Source: Acetobacterium sp. (GTDB lineage Bacteria > Bacillota > Clostridia > Eubacteriales > Eubacteriaceae). From it: 64,000 bases of DNA. The notes beneath the pieces were generated by a model, which saw only the letters and a list, made by a program, of their open reading frames with translations, was not told the origin of the DNA and did no database searches. The stretch spans positions 106,026-170,025 of the forward strand of contig NZ_JAUSPS010000097.1 of the NCBI RefSeq assembly GCF_030652775.1. Reading direction: 5' to 3'. The first letter of the stretch is position 1; every line of letters begins with the position of its first letter. The position numbers and the translations under genes are program-made. Of this stretch, positions 55,646-64,000 are shown piece after piece.

Positions 55646-56650
55646 TTACCGAACTTGATCGAAAAAAGGGGCATACTCCGCCCCCAGCCGAATCGCTTCA
55701 ATTAAGCTCACCGGGCTGGCAATACCCTTCCCGGCAATATCCAGCGCCGTCCCATGATCCACCGAGGTTCGCAGGATCGGCATGCCGATGGTAATGGAAA
55801 TGGTCTTTTCGAAGTCAACCATTTTGGTGGCGATATGACCCTGATCATGATAAAGCGATAAGACCGCATCATATTTACCTTTTAAGGCAAAATGAAAAAC
55901 ACTGTCGGCTCCAATCGGACCATCAACATCGATACCGCGCTTTCGAGCCGCCGCCACGGCGGGCATCACGGCATCGATCTCTTCCCTGCCAAAAAGGCCA
56001 TGTTCGCCACTGTGAGGGTTAAGACCGGCAATGGCAAGATGGGGATTTTTCACCCCCAGAATATTCAGTGCTGCCACACTCTGATCAATAAAGGCTGAGA
56101 TATTATCCTTTGTGACCAGTTCACAGGCCTGTCGCAGCGAAACATGGCGGCTCAGAAAGAACACCCTGAGATTATGAACCTGAAACATCGTCAGGGGATT
56201 TTTAGTTCGGGTTAATGCCCCGATAATTTCGGTGTGTCCGATAAAGGGAACCTTTGCGGCTTTCAGAGATTCCTTGTTGATGCAAGTGGTGGTCAATACG
56301 TCAGCTTTTTTATCGAGACAGAGCCGGGTCGCTGCTTCGATATATTGATAGGACGCCTTTCCCGTCATCGCCTGAACCACGCCCATTTTCAATAGATCCA
56401 TTTCAATATTATCCAGGTCAATGAGATTAAGTACCCCAGGCGCAAAGTTTCCATCCTGGGGATCATTGATGCAATTGATGGCCAGCTTAATGTTTGAAAA
56501 ATCCATCGCTTTTTGAAGCACCTTCCGATCCCCCACCACCACCAGTCGCGCCATGTCGTGCACAGCACTGTCGGTCAAAGCTTTCACCGTTATTTCCGGG
56601 CCGATGCCGGCGGCATCGCCAATCGGAATTGCCAGTATTGGTTTATTCAT
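55646..56650 (-). CDS. pdxA: PdxA family 4-phosphohydroxythreonine/threonate dehydrogenase
   Basis: A 334-residue metal- and NAD-dependent dehydrogenase. Key segments are IPIGDAAGIGPEI, GHTEIIGALT, LYHDQGHIATKM and DHGTALDIAGKG, which contain the three metal-binding histidines. PdxA acts in pyridoxal-phosphate synthesis, while PdxA2 relatives oxidise 4-phospho-D-threonate or erythronate. No pdxJ or sugar-acid kinase is nearby, so the second role cannot be excluded. It is monocistronic between signalling genes. Confidence 0.85.
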   Translation of the reverse strand: MNKPILAIPIGDAAGIGPEITVKALTDSAVHDMARLVVVGDRKVLQKAMDFSNIKLAINCINDPQDGNFAPGVLNLIDLDNIEMDLLKMGVVQAMTGKASYQYIEAATRLCLDKKADVLTTTCINKESLKAAKVPFIGHTEIIGALTRTKNPLTMFQVHNLRVFFLSRHVSLRQACELVTKDNISAFIDQSVAALNILGVKNPHLAIAGLNPHSGEHGLFGREEIDAVMPAVAAARKRGIDVDGPIGADSVFHFALKGKYDAVLSLYHDQGHIATKMVDFEKTISITIGMPILRTSVDHGTALDIAGKGIASPVSLIEAIRLGAEYAPFFDQVR

Positions 56651-56742
56651 ATTGTTCTCCTTATCGCCGATTTCACAATATACCCGGCGTTTTCTGTTTG
56701 GTCTAATTTTTCATGCTTTTTCTTTACGTCCGAGTTCTAAGA

Positions 56743-59091
56743 TCAGCCTTTTTTCAACTCATTCAGCAATCCTTCCAGATGCGACTCCCCAATGGGACGG
56801 CTGAAATAATAGCCCTGAACGTGATCACAGTGATAGGTTTTTAAACAATCTAGTTGTTCTAATTCTTCAACCCCTTCGACAATTACATCCATATGAAGAG
56901 TATGAGCCATCATAATGATGGACTCCATTAAATGCTCATTGGATTTCTTAATCAACAGATCCCGGGTAAAGGCCTGGTCGATTTTTAAGGTATCAATGGG
57001 CAAATTCTTTAAATAAGCCAGTGACGAATAGCCGGTGCCAAAATCATCCAGTGACATACGGATGCCAATCGTCTTAAGTCGATTGAAAATTTTAATGGCC
57101 TCTTCAAAGGAATGGATAAACAGATTCTCGGTAATTTCTAGTTCCAGCAAATTCGGTTCAAGTCCACATCGTTTGAGGGTCTCTTCAACCATTTGCGGAA
57201 AATGTTCATGACTCAGTTGGACCGGGGAAACATTAACTGAAATCATAATATCAGTGCCCATTTTATGATTGATTTTTACGATTTGGCGGCAGGCGGTTTC
57301 CAATACCCAGGCGCCAATCGGAACAATCTGGCCGGTAGATTCGGCAATATGGATAAAGTCCAACGGCGATACTAGCCCCAATTGCGGATGATCCCAGCGG
57401 ATCAGCGCTTCAAACCCCCGGATTTTTTTATTTTCGACTTCGATTTGAGGTTGGTAATGAAGAAAAAACTCATTGTTATCAAGGGCTGATCGCAGGGAGT
57501 TCTCCAGCATCATATTTCGTAGCAGGTTCTGCTTCATGGTGTTCTCAAAAAAAGCATACTGGGATCGCCCCCGTTGTTTAGCCATATCTGCCGCCGTGTT
57601 GGCATATTGAAGTAATTCTTCGACCTCCCGGGCATCATCGGGATAGAGCGCAATGCCGACGTGAAAACGGAGATAAACATTATTCTCATTGAAGGTCATG
57701 GCCTGGTTAAAAACCGCCCGTAACTTTTCAATCTCGGTCAGGGCATCTTCGGGTTTCTCAAGATCCGTCAGCACCCGGATAAAATTGGAGCCGTTGATTC
57801 GGGCAACAAATCCATGTGAGCATTTAAGCGCCAGCAACCGGCCTCCCATCATCTCCAGGATCTTGTCCCCAAAGGATGGTCCAAAGGTATCGTTGATTCG
57901 CTTGAAATTATGAATGTCAAAACAGATTACGGCAATTTTACCGTGACTATCGACAATCAATTGATTTAGGTTCTCCAATAAATAAGCGGCATTGGGTAGT
58001 CCGGTCTGAGCGTCGTAATAAGCCAGATTCTTTAAGGCTTCATCCCGTTCCTTGACACTAGCTACCATGCCATTAAAATTTTCAGTGAGCCGATTAAATT
58101 CGTCAAAGCGATTGTCGGTATTAATTGGGTGGTAATCCCCAGCGGCAATTTCTTTTGTCTGCTGATTCAGCTCACCAAACGAATGGTTAATGTCTTTAAA
58201 AACCAACCGGGCAATAATCCGGGAGAATAAGACTAGTAAACAGGTAAATAGGAGCATCATCCCTAAAAAAGATCTTAGCGCAACAAGAATTGAATCATAG
58301 GATTGATAGACAAAGACCTGCCAATTGGCATTGTCGACGTTGACATGACTGACCATCGCTGTTTTTCCTTCATAGGTGAAGGTCGGATTCTTGTCTCCTG
58401 TCTCTGATTTCTGGTGGATTGATTGAAAATTAGCTTCAATTTCCCGCTGATAAACCTTGTTGATATCCTGATGCGAAATAAATACGCCGTTGTCATCGGT
58501 GATGGCGACCGTTACCTCATCCCCAAATGTTTTAATCAGATTAAAAGAAAGCATACTGATTTCTTCCAAGTTCAAGTAGGCCACCAGCACTCCTTCGCCA
58601 TGCGGGATGGCAATCGTAACGGTAGGCTGGCCGGTTTGTTGAGAAATAAAAGAAGACGATACAAAGGGTTTACCGGTAGATTTTGTCTCGCTGAAAAATG
58701 GCTGACTGGAACGATTGACCCCCAGAATATTCGTGTTTTGAGGTGCGTTGACTTTGACAATCCCATTAGCATCAAGAACTTCAAATCCCTCGACTGAATC
58801 AGAACCTTCAAGCATCGCATTCAAACCAGTCATAACCGCCGGATCATCCTTTAGAATACCCGTTTCCAGAAGACCGCTTAACTGATACAGAAATTGAAAT
58901 GATTCATCCATAAAATCTGTCATCCGATTGGCAATGGTAGCCGCAATTATGGTGTTTTTTTCATGCATATCTTTGATGAGATAATTATAGATCAAAGGCG
59001 TTACTATAAGGCCCACGAGAATCAGCGGGATGGCAATGGAAAGCATATTGTTGATCAGGATAAAATCTCGCAGCTTTTTTATTCGCTTCAT
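56743..59091 (-). CDS. dCache-HAMP-GGDEF(degenerate)-EAL phosphodiesterase
   Basis: A 782-residue membrane protein. A signal/membrane helix (13-38) and an extracytoplasmic dCache sensor (about 40-265) are followed by a second helix (270-292), HAMP (295-350), GGDEF (355-520) and EAL (535-780). The GGDEF motif is degenerate, RINGSNF at 431-437. EAL is intact (EALIRWDHP from residue 561, DDFGTGYSSL). It is therefore probably a phosphodiesterase whose GGDEF is regulatory. The upstream gene encodes an extracytoplasmic binding lipoprotein, ending three bases before it. Confidence 0.9.
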   Translation of the reverse strand: MKRIKKLRDFILINNMLSIAIPLILVGLIVTPLIYNYLIKDMHEKNTIIAATIANRMTDFMDESFQFLYQLSGLLETGILKDDPAVMTGLNAMLEGSDSVEGFEVLDANGIVKVNAPQNTNILGVNRSSQPFFSETKSTGKPFVSSSFISQQTGQPTVTIAIPHGEGVLVAYLNLEEISMLSFNLIKTFGDEVTVAITDDNGVFISHQDINKVYQREIEANFQSIHQKSETGDKNPTFTYEGKTAMVSHVNVDNANWQVFVYQSYDSILVALRSFLGMMLLFTCLLVLFSRIIARLVFKDINHSFGELNQQTKEIAAGDYHPINTDNRFDEFNRLTENFNGMVASVKERDEALKNLAYYDAQTGLPNAAYLLENLNQLIVDSHGKIAVICFDIHNFKRINDTFGPSFGDKILEMMGGRLLALKCSHGFVARINGSNFIRVLTDLEKPEDALTEIEKLRAVFNQAMTFNENNVYLRFHVGIALYPDDAREVEELLQYANTAADMAKQRGRSQYAFFENTMKQNLLRNMMLENSLRSALDNNEFFLHYQPQIEVENKKIRGFEALIRWDHPQLGLVSPLDFIHIAESTGQIVPIGAWVLETACRQIVKINHKMGTDIMISVNVSPVQLSHEHFPQMVEETLKRCGLEPNLLELEITENLFIHSFEEAIKIFNRLKTIGIRMSLDDFGTGYSSLAYLKNLPIDTLKIDQAFTRDLLIKKSNEHLMESIIMMAHTLHMDVIVEGVEELEQLDCLKTYHCDHVQGYYFSRPIGESHLEGLLNELKKG

Positions 59092-59094
59092 TAT

Positions 59095-60216
59095 CTATTC
59101 CACCTTTTTAAATTCACCATTCTTGATACTATATAAATATAGGCTTCTGCTGGCATCTCCCCATTCATCAATGGTAATACCACCTTGCAGTCCCTGAAAA
59201 AGACCTTTATCGATAATGGCTTTTTTGATTATATCGGGATCATAACTGTTTGCCTTTTTCAGTGTGTCAAACAGGATCATCGCTGATTCATAGGAGTAGG
59301 TCGCTGCAAAGGTCGGTTCAGCACTGTACTTATCAAGATAAGCCTTTTCAAAAGCCAGGTATTCCGGTTTCTGCGACTCTCGATCAAGTAAACTGGGGAT
59401 ATAAACCCCTTCCACCGAATCGCCACCCTGCAAGATCAAATCATTATTCATCGCCCAGAGCGGCAGATAAATGGGCACTTGATTGCCGGATTTGTAAAAC
59501 TGCTGACAAAACATCGCCCCATCAAAACTGGCGGCCAAAATAACAATGGAATCGGGCTTTGCATTTATTACCCGGTTTGATATCTCCAGATAAGCAGGGT
59601 TATCTCCGGATTGAAAGGCTTCTTCATAAATAATACCACCACCATTTACAGACAGTTCTGAAGCAATAAAAGCTTTGATAGTTTCTGTGTATGATCGATT
59701 TTGGGATTCATAGATAACTGCGATATTTTTCCCGCCATTTTTAAGGATGCTCTCGGCGATAAAATCCGCTTCAATATCATTAGAAGATACCACCGTGATA
59801 AAATGATCGTCCTGATTAGCCAATTCATACGAACTCATCGTTGGACTGATCATCAACAGCTTGTTTTCGTTGACAAAGGGCAGACTCAGTTTTGCCATAC
59901 TGCTGGTCATGTGACCGATGATAAATGAAATGCCGTCTTCGTATAGCTCCCGATCAACAGCCAGCCCGGTGTCCGGATCATTTTGGTCATCCTTAACCAC
60001 AACCTCCACCAATTTGCCATTAATACCGCCCGTGGTATTAATTTCTTCCACCGCCATCATCAGACCATTGCGACCATTAACGCCCAACTCTGATGTACTT
60101 CCGGTGAGACTGGCAACAAAACCAATGGTGACCGGCTTCTGTTGAATACAGGAAGTGAGGGTCAAAACTATCATGATGGACAGAATCAGACCTGAATATA
60201 TTCTCTTTTGGTTCAT
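59095..60216 (-). CDS. LivJ-type (branched-chain) substrate-binding lipoprotein, sensor partner
   Basis: A 373-residue type I periplasmic binding protein. The signal ends at the lipobox LTLTSC. The segment VTIGFVASLTGSTSELGVNGRNG, followed by NTTGGINGKLVEVVVKDDQNDP, is typical of the amide/branched-chain amino-acid family. AGGAGG lies eight bases before the ATG at 60216. No permease or ATPase genes follow; instead it is fused operonically (three-base gap) to the dCache GGDEF-EAL protein. It likely presents a ligand to that sensor rather than serving transport. Confidence 0.85.
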   Translation of the reverse strand: MNQKRIYSGLILSIMIVLTLTSCIQQKPVTIGFVASLTGSTSELGVNGRNGLMMAVEEINTTGGINGKLVEVVVKDDQNDPDTGLAVDRELYEDGISFIIGHMTSSMAKLSLPFVNENKLLMISPTMSSYELANQDDHFITVVSSNDIEADFIAESILKNGGKNIAVIYESQNRSYTETIKAFIASELSVNGGGIIYEEAFQSGDNPAYLEISNRVINAKPDSIVILAASFDGAMFCQQFYKSGNQVPIYLPLWAMNNDLILQGGDSVEGVYIPSLLDRESQKPEYLAFEKAYLDKYSAEPTFAATYSYESAMILFDTLKKANSYDPDIIKKAIIDKGLFQGLQGGITIDEWGDASRSLYLYSIKNGEFKKVE

Positions 60217-60646
60217 GGCCAACGCCTCCTTTCCAGGGTTTAGTATTTGGGCACGTGAAGATTCTAGCGAACTGAATTTAAAATCATTTTATACCAATAT
60301 ACCCAATATTTAATGAAATTATTCATCGATTATTTATGGACACTTTCTTTAACCTATCTTAGTCTGTTTTAAAAAGAAATACAACCAATAAAGTGCCTTT
60401 ATCCTGAATTTTACATTCAATATATTAAAGCCATTTCGCTTGTTAAAATCTCATATTATAATTTTTATTTATTCGCATCTGATTATCTGTTTATTTTTGT
60501 AATTGCAGGGTAAAAATCGGGTGTATAAGGCCTAATAAATAACGTGCATCTCATTCTCGGTTTTAGCGAAATTGATCCTGCACTAGCCCTGTCCAAGTCG
60601 ACAATCAAATTCATCATCAATCATGATGAGTCAAAGGAGAAATGAA
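60217..60646. other. divergent intergenic region between lipoprotein and chemoreceptor 2
   Basis: About 430 bases, AT-rich. It should contain promoters for both divergent genes. No sigma-28-type CCGATAT box, hairpin with T run or ORF with ribosome site was identified with confidence. Confidence 0.4.
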
Positions 60647-63600
60647 ATGAATAAGAAAAAAGGTTTACTCTTCAAAATGTTGCTGTCCATCGGCTTGCCC
60701 GTCGCCCTTATTTTTGCGATTGTGGCCGGGGTTTCCCTGTATGTTGTGAACCAGGCGATTACCAAAATTACTATCAATGAGCTGTCGGCTCGCTCCCAAT
60801 CGGTTTCCAATGAAATAGATAGTTATTTCACGAGGTATCTGGAGGCCGCCAACCAAATGTCCACCAATCCCGAAATTCAGAACCTATTTAATCAAGTCAC
60901 CCCGGGAACCGGGATCACCTCAACCGCGAATTTCCCGGAAATCAAACAGGCTCTCGACAATGTGGTTGCCACCGATCCCGAAAATATCCGGGTAGCCTGG
61001 GTTGCCGATGTCGATTCCAGTCAGTTCACCCAGTCCGACGGAGCCTCATCCGATGGCACCTATGATATTAATTCACGACCCTGGTTTAAGGAATTAGTAG
61101 CCAAAAAAGAGGTCTTCATCTCCGAACCCTATTTAGACGTTGTCACTAATCAAATTATTGTGAGCGTGGTTGCACCGGTCTTTAAACCGGGCACCAAGGA
61201 CTTGATCGGCGCCACCTGTGTGGACGTATCGATTGATCGGATCAAAGAAATCATTGCCGAAAATAAAATTGGTGAAACCGGCTTCTTCGTTGTCTCGACC
61301 AACAGTGGCATCGTCTTTGATCATCCCAATCCCGACTTTAACAACGGTCCACTTAGCGATACCGATCTCTCCGAAAATATTATCGCTGCCCTGACCGATA
61401 AAACTACCGGCCCGATTTCCTATTCATCTGCTGACACTGAAAGCCAGGGCTATGTCACCGAGATCGGAGATTCCGGCTGGGTGCTGGCCACCGGACTGCC
61501 GATGGCGGAATTCAACCAATCATTTGCTACCATTCAGACGATGATGCTGGTCATCTTTGGCCTCGGTCTTTTGGTCATCGTCGGACTCATCGTTATTTCC
61601 ACCCGCAGCTTTATCCGACCGATTACCAAACTGGCTGAGGCTGCCGATCATCTTGCTCTGGGTGAGGTTGATATTGACTATACCATCGCCGATGACGCCA
61701 AATCCGATGAAATCGGCGAGCTAACCAAGTCCTTTGTCAACATGGCCGAAAATATCCGGGATCAGGCCGAAGCTGCCCAAAATATGGCGCTGGGGGATTT
61801 ATCGATCAATATCCAGCCCAAGTCGGAAAATGATGTCCTCGGCAACAGTATGGTTTCCATTAAAAGTGCCATTGGCAGCCTGGTTTCCGATACCATTATG
61901 CTATCCGATTCAGCCATTCGCGGCGATTTTACCAAACGGGCCGAGGTCAGTAAACACGCCGGCGAGTATGCCAAAGTTATTTCCGGCGTCAACCAGACCC
62001 TGGATACGGTCGTCGACAACATGTTCTGGTACGAAGCCATTATTGATGGGATCCCCTTCCCGGTTCACGTCACTGACATGGATATGAAGTGGACCTTTAT
62101 GAATCATTCCTTTGAAGCTCTGATGATCAAAAACGGTGTCATCAAAGATCGGGTTTCCGCCTGTGGCATGGATTGCTACAATGCCGGGGCTAACATTTGC
62201 CAGACCGAAGGTTGTGGCATCCGTCGGCTGGTCGATCAGGGCTTAGCTGACTCCTACTTTGAATGGGTGGGACGAAACAACAAGCAGGATACTGCTTACC
62301 TCAAAAATAAAAAAGGCGAGAACATTGGCTTCGTCGAAATCGTCACTGATTTAACTCCAATTATTCGGGTCAGCGATTATACCCATGCTGAAGTTTCCCG
62401 CCTGGGTGATAATCTGATGCGTCTGGCCGATGGAAATCTCGACTTTGATATGAATATCAGTGAAGCTGACGAATATACCACCGAAGTCAGCGTTCAGTTC
62501 AACGAAATCAGCAAGAATCTATCCGCTGTAAAAGCATCGATCGGCGACATGATTGATGGCGCCTCGATGATCACCAATGCGGTGATTGACGGAAATCTCC
62601 AGACCCGCGCCGATGCCAGTAAATTTAATGGTGCCTGGGAAGAACTTGTCGGTGGCATGAATGCCATTTTGGACGAAATCAATAAGCCGCTGGGTGAGGT
62701 AATGGTTGTGATGGATGCCATCTCAAACGGCGATCTCAAGACACGGATTAGCGGTGATTATAAAGGTGATATTGATGCCCTCAAAAAAACAGTTAACACC
62801 ACCGCCAGCCGCTTGGAAGTCGTAGTCAGTGAAATTACCGAGAAAATTGAACAATTGTCCCAGGGCAATCTGGATATTGACCATGCCCGCGCCTTCCGTG
62901 GTGATTTCATCACCATCTCCAATGCTATTAATGTGATCATCGATTCCCTGAATGATGTCATGGGCGACATTAATGTGGCTTCCGAACAGGTGGCCTCCGG
63001 TTCTGGCCAAGTGTCAGCGGGAAGTCAATCCCTGGCTCAGGGTTCTACCGAACAGGCCAGCTCGGTTCAGGAACTCACTGCCTCCATCGCCGAAATTGCT
63101 GATCAAACCAAAAACAATGCCGTAGATGCCAATAAAGCCAGAGAATTAGCCGATATGGTTAAAGATCACGCCGCCAAAGGCAATGCCCAAATGTCACAGA
63201 TGCAGAATTCAATGGTATCCATCAACCAGTCATCCAACGATATTTCTAAAATTATCAAGGTGATTGATGACATCGCCTTCCAGACCAATATTCTGGCGCT
63301 CAATGCCGCCGTCGAAGCTGCCCGCGCCGGTCAGCATGGCAAAGGCTTTGCTGTTGTTGCCGAGGAAGTTCGGAACCTGGCAGCCCGGAGTGCCGAGGCC
63401 GCCAAAGAGACCACTGCCTTAATTGAAGGCTCCATCGACAATGTTCAGGAAGGAACTAAAATTGCTGATGATACCGCTGCTGCTCTGGATGACATTGTCG
63501 CCGGCATCGAAAAGGTCACCACCCTGGTTGGCAATATTGCCGTGGCTTCCAACGAACAGGCTTCAGGCATTGCCCAAATTGATACTGGCGTCGAGCAGGT

Positions 63601-63832
63601 CGCCCAGGTAGTTCAGCAAAACTCTGCCACCGCCGAAGAAAGCGCTGCCGCCAGCGAAGAGCTTTCCGGTCAGGCCGAACTGCTTAAACAACTGGTTGAT
63701 ACCTTTAAACTCCGAAGTAAAAGCAAAGCTAATACTGCTTCAGCAGCCCCCCAAAAAAAATTGGAAAAAAATAACAAACCAGCGCCTGAACCAAATATCG
63801 ACCTAGGTGATATGGACATGGATAAATATTAA
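60647..63832 (+). CDS. methyl-accepting chemotaxis protein with dCache and cysteine-rich PAS domain
   Basis: A 1061-residue chemoreceptor; AAAGGAG lies seven bases before the ATG. A membrane helix near 10-35, a dCache sensor (about 40-290, with [20 protein letters not shown]), a second helix (about 300-322) and HAMP (325-378) are followed by a PAS-like domain with [20 protein letters not shown]. Further HAMP units and a signalling domain with [20 protein letters not shown] complete it. It ends with DMDMDKY. It closely resembles chemoreceptor 1 from the PAS domain onward, but the sensor is different. Confidence 0.93.
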   Translation: MNKKKGLLFKMLLSIGLPVALIFAIVAGVSLYVVNQAITKITINELSARSQSVSNEIDSYFTRYLEAANQMSTNPEIQNLFNQVTPGTGITSTANFPEIKQALDNVVATDPENIRVAWVADVDSSQFTQSDGASSDGTYDINSRPWFKELVAKKEVFISEPYLDVVTNQIIVSVVAPVFKPGTKDLIGATCVDVSIDRIKEIIAENKIGETGFFVVSTNSGIVFDHPNPDFNNGPLSDTDLSENIIAALTDKTTGPISYSSADTESQGYVTEIGDSGWVLATGLPMAEFNQSFATIQTMMLVIFGLGLLVIVGLIVISTRSFIRPITKLAEAADHLALGEVDIDYTIADDAKSDEIGELTKSFVNMAENIRDQAEAAQNMALGDLSINIQPKSENDVLGNSMVSIKSAIGSLVSDTIMLSDSAIRGDFTKRAEVSKHAGEYAKVISGVNQTLDTVVDNMFWYEAIIDGIPFPVHVTDMDMKWTFMNHSFEALMIKNGVIKDRVSACGMDCYNAGANICQTEGCGIRRLVDQGLADSYFEWVGRNNKQDTAYLKNKKGENIGFVEIVTDLTPIIRVSDYTHAEVSRLGDNLMRLADGNLDFDMNISEADEYTTEVSVQFNEISKNLSAVKASIGDMIDGASMITNAVIDGNLQTRADASKFNGAWEELVGGMNAILDEINKPLGEVMVVMDAISNGDLKTRISGDYKGDIDALKKTVNTTASRLEVVVSEITEKIEQLSQGNLDIDHARAFRGDFITISNAINVIIDSLNDVMGDINVASEQVASGSGQVSAGSQSLAQGSTEQASSVQELTASIAEIADQTKNNAVDANKARELADMVKDHAAKGNAQMSQMQNSMVSINQSSNDISKIIKVIDDIAFQTNILALNAAVEAARAGQHGKGFAVVAEEVRNLAARSAEAAKETTALIEGSIDNVQEGTKIADDTAAALDDIVAGIEKVTTLVGNIAVASNEQASGIAQIDTGVEQVAQVVQQNSATAEESAAASEELSGQAELLKQLVDTFKLRSKSKANTASAAPQKKLEKNNKPAPEPNIDLGDMDMDKY

Positions 63833-63867
63833 TTCCACAAAAGTACCATTTAGAAAGGTATTTGTGT

Positions 63868-63887
63868 GGAACGGCCTATTCCGTTCC
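63868..63887 (+). terminator. hairpin after chemoreceptor 2
   Basis: GGAACGG (63868-63874) pairs with CCGTTCC (63881-63887), extended by TTTGTG/TACAAA. There is no good T run, so its role as a terminator is only likely. The last 110 bases of the window hold no recognisable feature. Confidence 0.35.
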
Positions 63888-64000
63888 CTTACAAAACACC
63901 CGTATCTACTAGCTTTATCCATGATATAAGCTAATATTCCTACACGCTGTCCGCATTAAATACATTTTGTTTGACCTTTTATTTCGAAGGTCGGAGTTGG

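Overview
The window looks like chromosomal DNA of a low- to mid-GC anaerobic Firmicute, most likely an acetogen close to Acetobacterium/Eubacteriaceae. The reasons are a corrinoid protein with its UroD-type methyltransferase, a CooF/CooS carbon monoxide dehydrogenase pair, a formate/nitrite-type channel and many c-di-GMP and chemotaxis proteins. Genus is an inference from gene content; no rRNA or tRNA gene was seen.

Layout. (1) 78-1716 (-): corrinoid protein and cognate methyltransferase. (2) 2255-5639 (-): three-gene terpenoid/carotenoid-type cluster (FAD desaturase, CrtQ-like glycosyltransferase, CrtO-like acyltransferase). (3) 6111-10479: a baeRF-like protein, a DUF2254 membrane protein with a small membrane partner, an MscS channel and a frameshifted small ORF ahead of it. 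(4) 10785-19425: a transposase relic, then a complete N-type rotary ATPase operon atpDCQRBEFAG (-) headed by a carotenoid-isomerase-like FAD protein with a cysteine-rich C-terminal domain; a divergent DUF2252 gene follows.

(5) 21053-25817 (+): a V4R-PAS sigma-54 activator, tandem repeats, a textbook -24/-12 promoter, then cooF, cooS and a 55-codon zinc-ribbon ORF. Together they look like a self-contained regulated CO-oxidation module. (6) 25960-32356: a GshAB-like ATP-grasp protein, an unassigned structured RNA with its own promoter and terminator, an FNT channel, a fluoride riboswitch with two CrcB genes, and a NiCo (czcD-type) riboswitch ahead of a P-type ATPase. (7) 32608-38657: a PAS-GGDEF-EAL protein, a D-2-hydroxyacid dehydrogenase, a cupin, and an XRE regulator with a CPBP protease. 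(8) 38715-45812: a second promoter-RNA-terminator unit, a polar amino-acid ABC transporter, a P-II-like protein with a cation/proton antiporter, and an OpuC-type osmoprotectant ABC transporter. (9) 46062-63832: signal transduction block with two tandem 7TM-GAF-GGDEF-EAL paralogues, a chemoreceptor, PdxA, a GGDEF-EAL phosphodiesterase with a lipoprotein sensor partner, and a second chemoreceptor.

Themes: ion and osmotic homeostasis (N-ATPase, MscS, antiporter, Opu, CrcB, metal ATPase) under RNA switches, and a concentration of c-di-GMP enzymes and chemoreceptors. The best candidates for something undescribed are the V4R/sigma-54 CO module, the FAD/Fe-S-like protein heading the N-ATPase operon, and the two unassigned structured RNAs.
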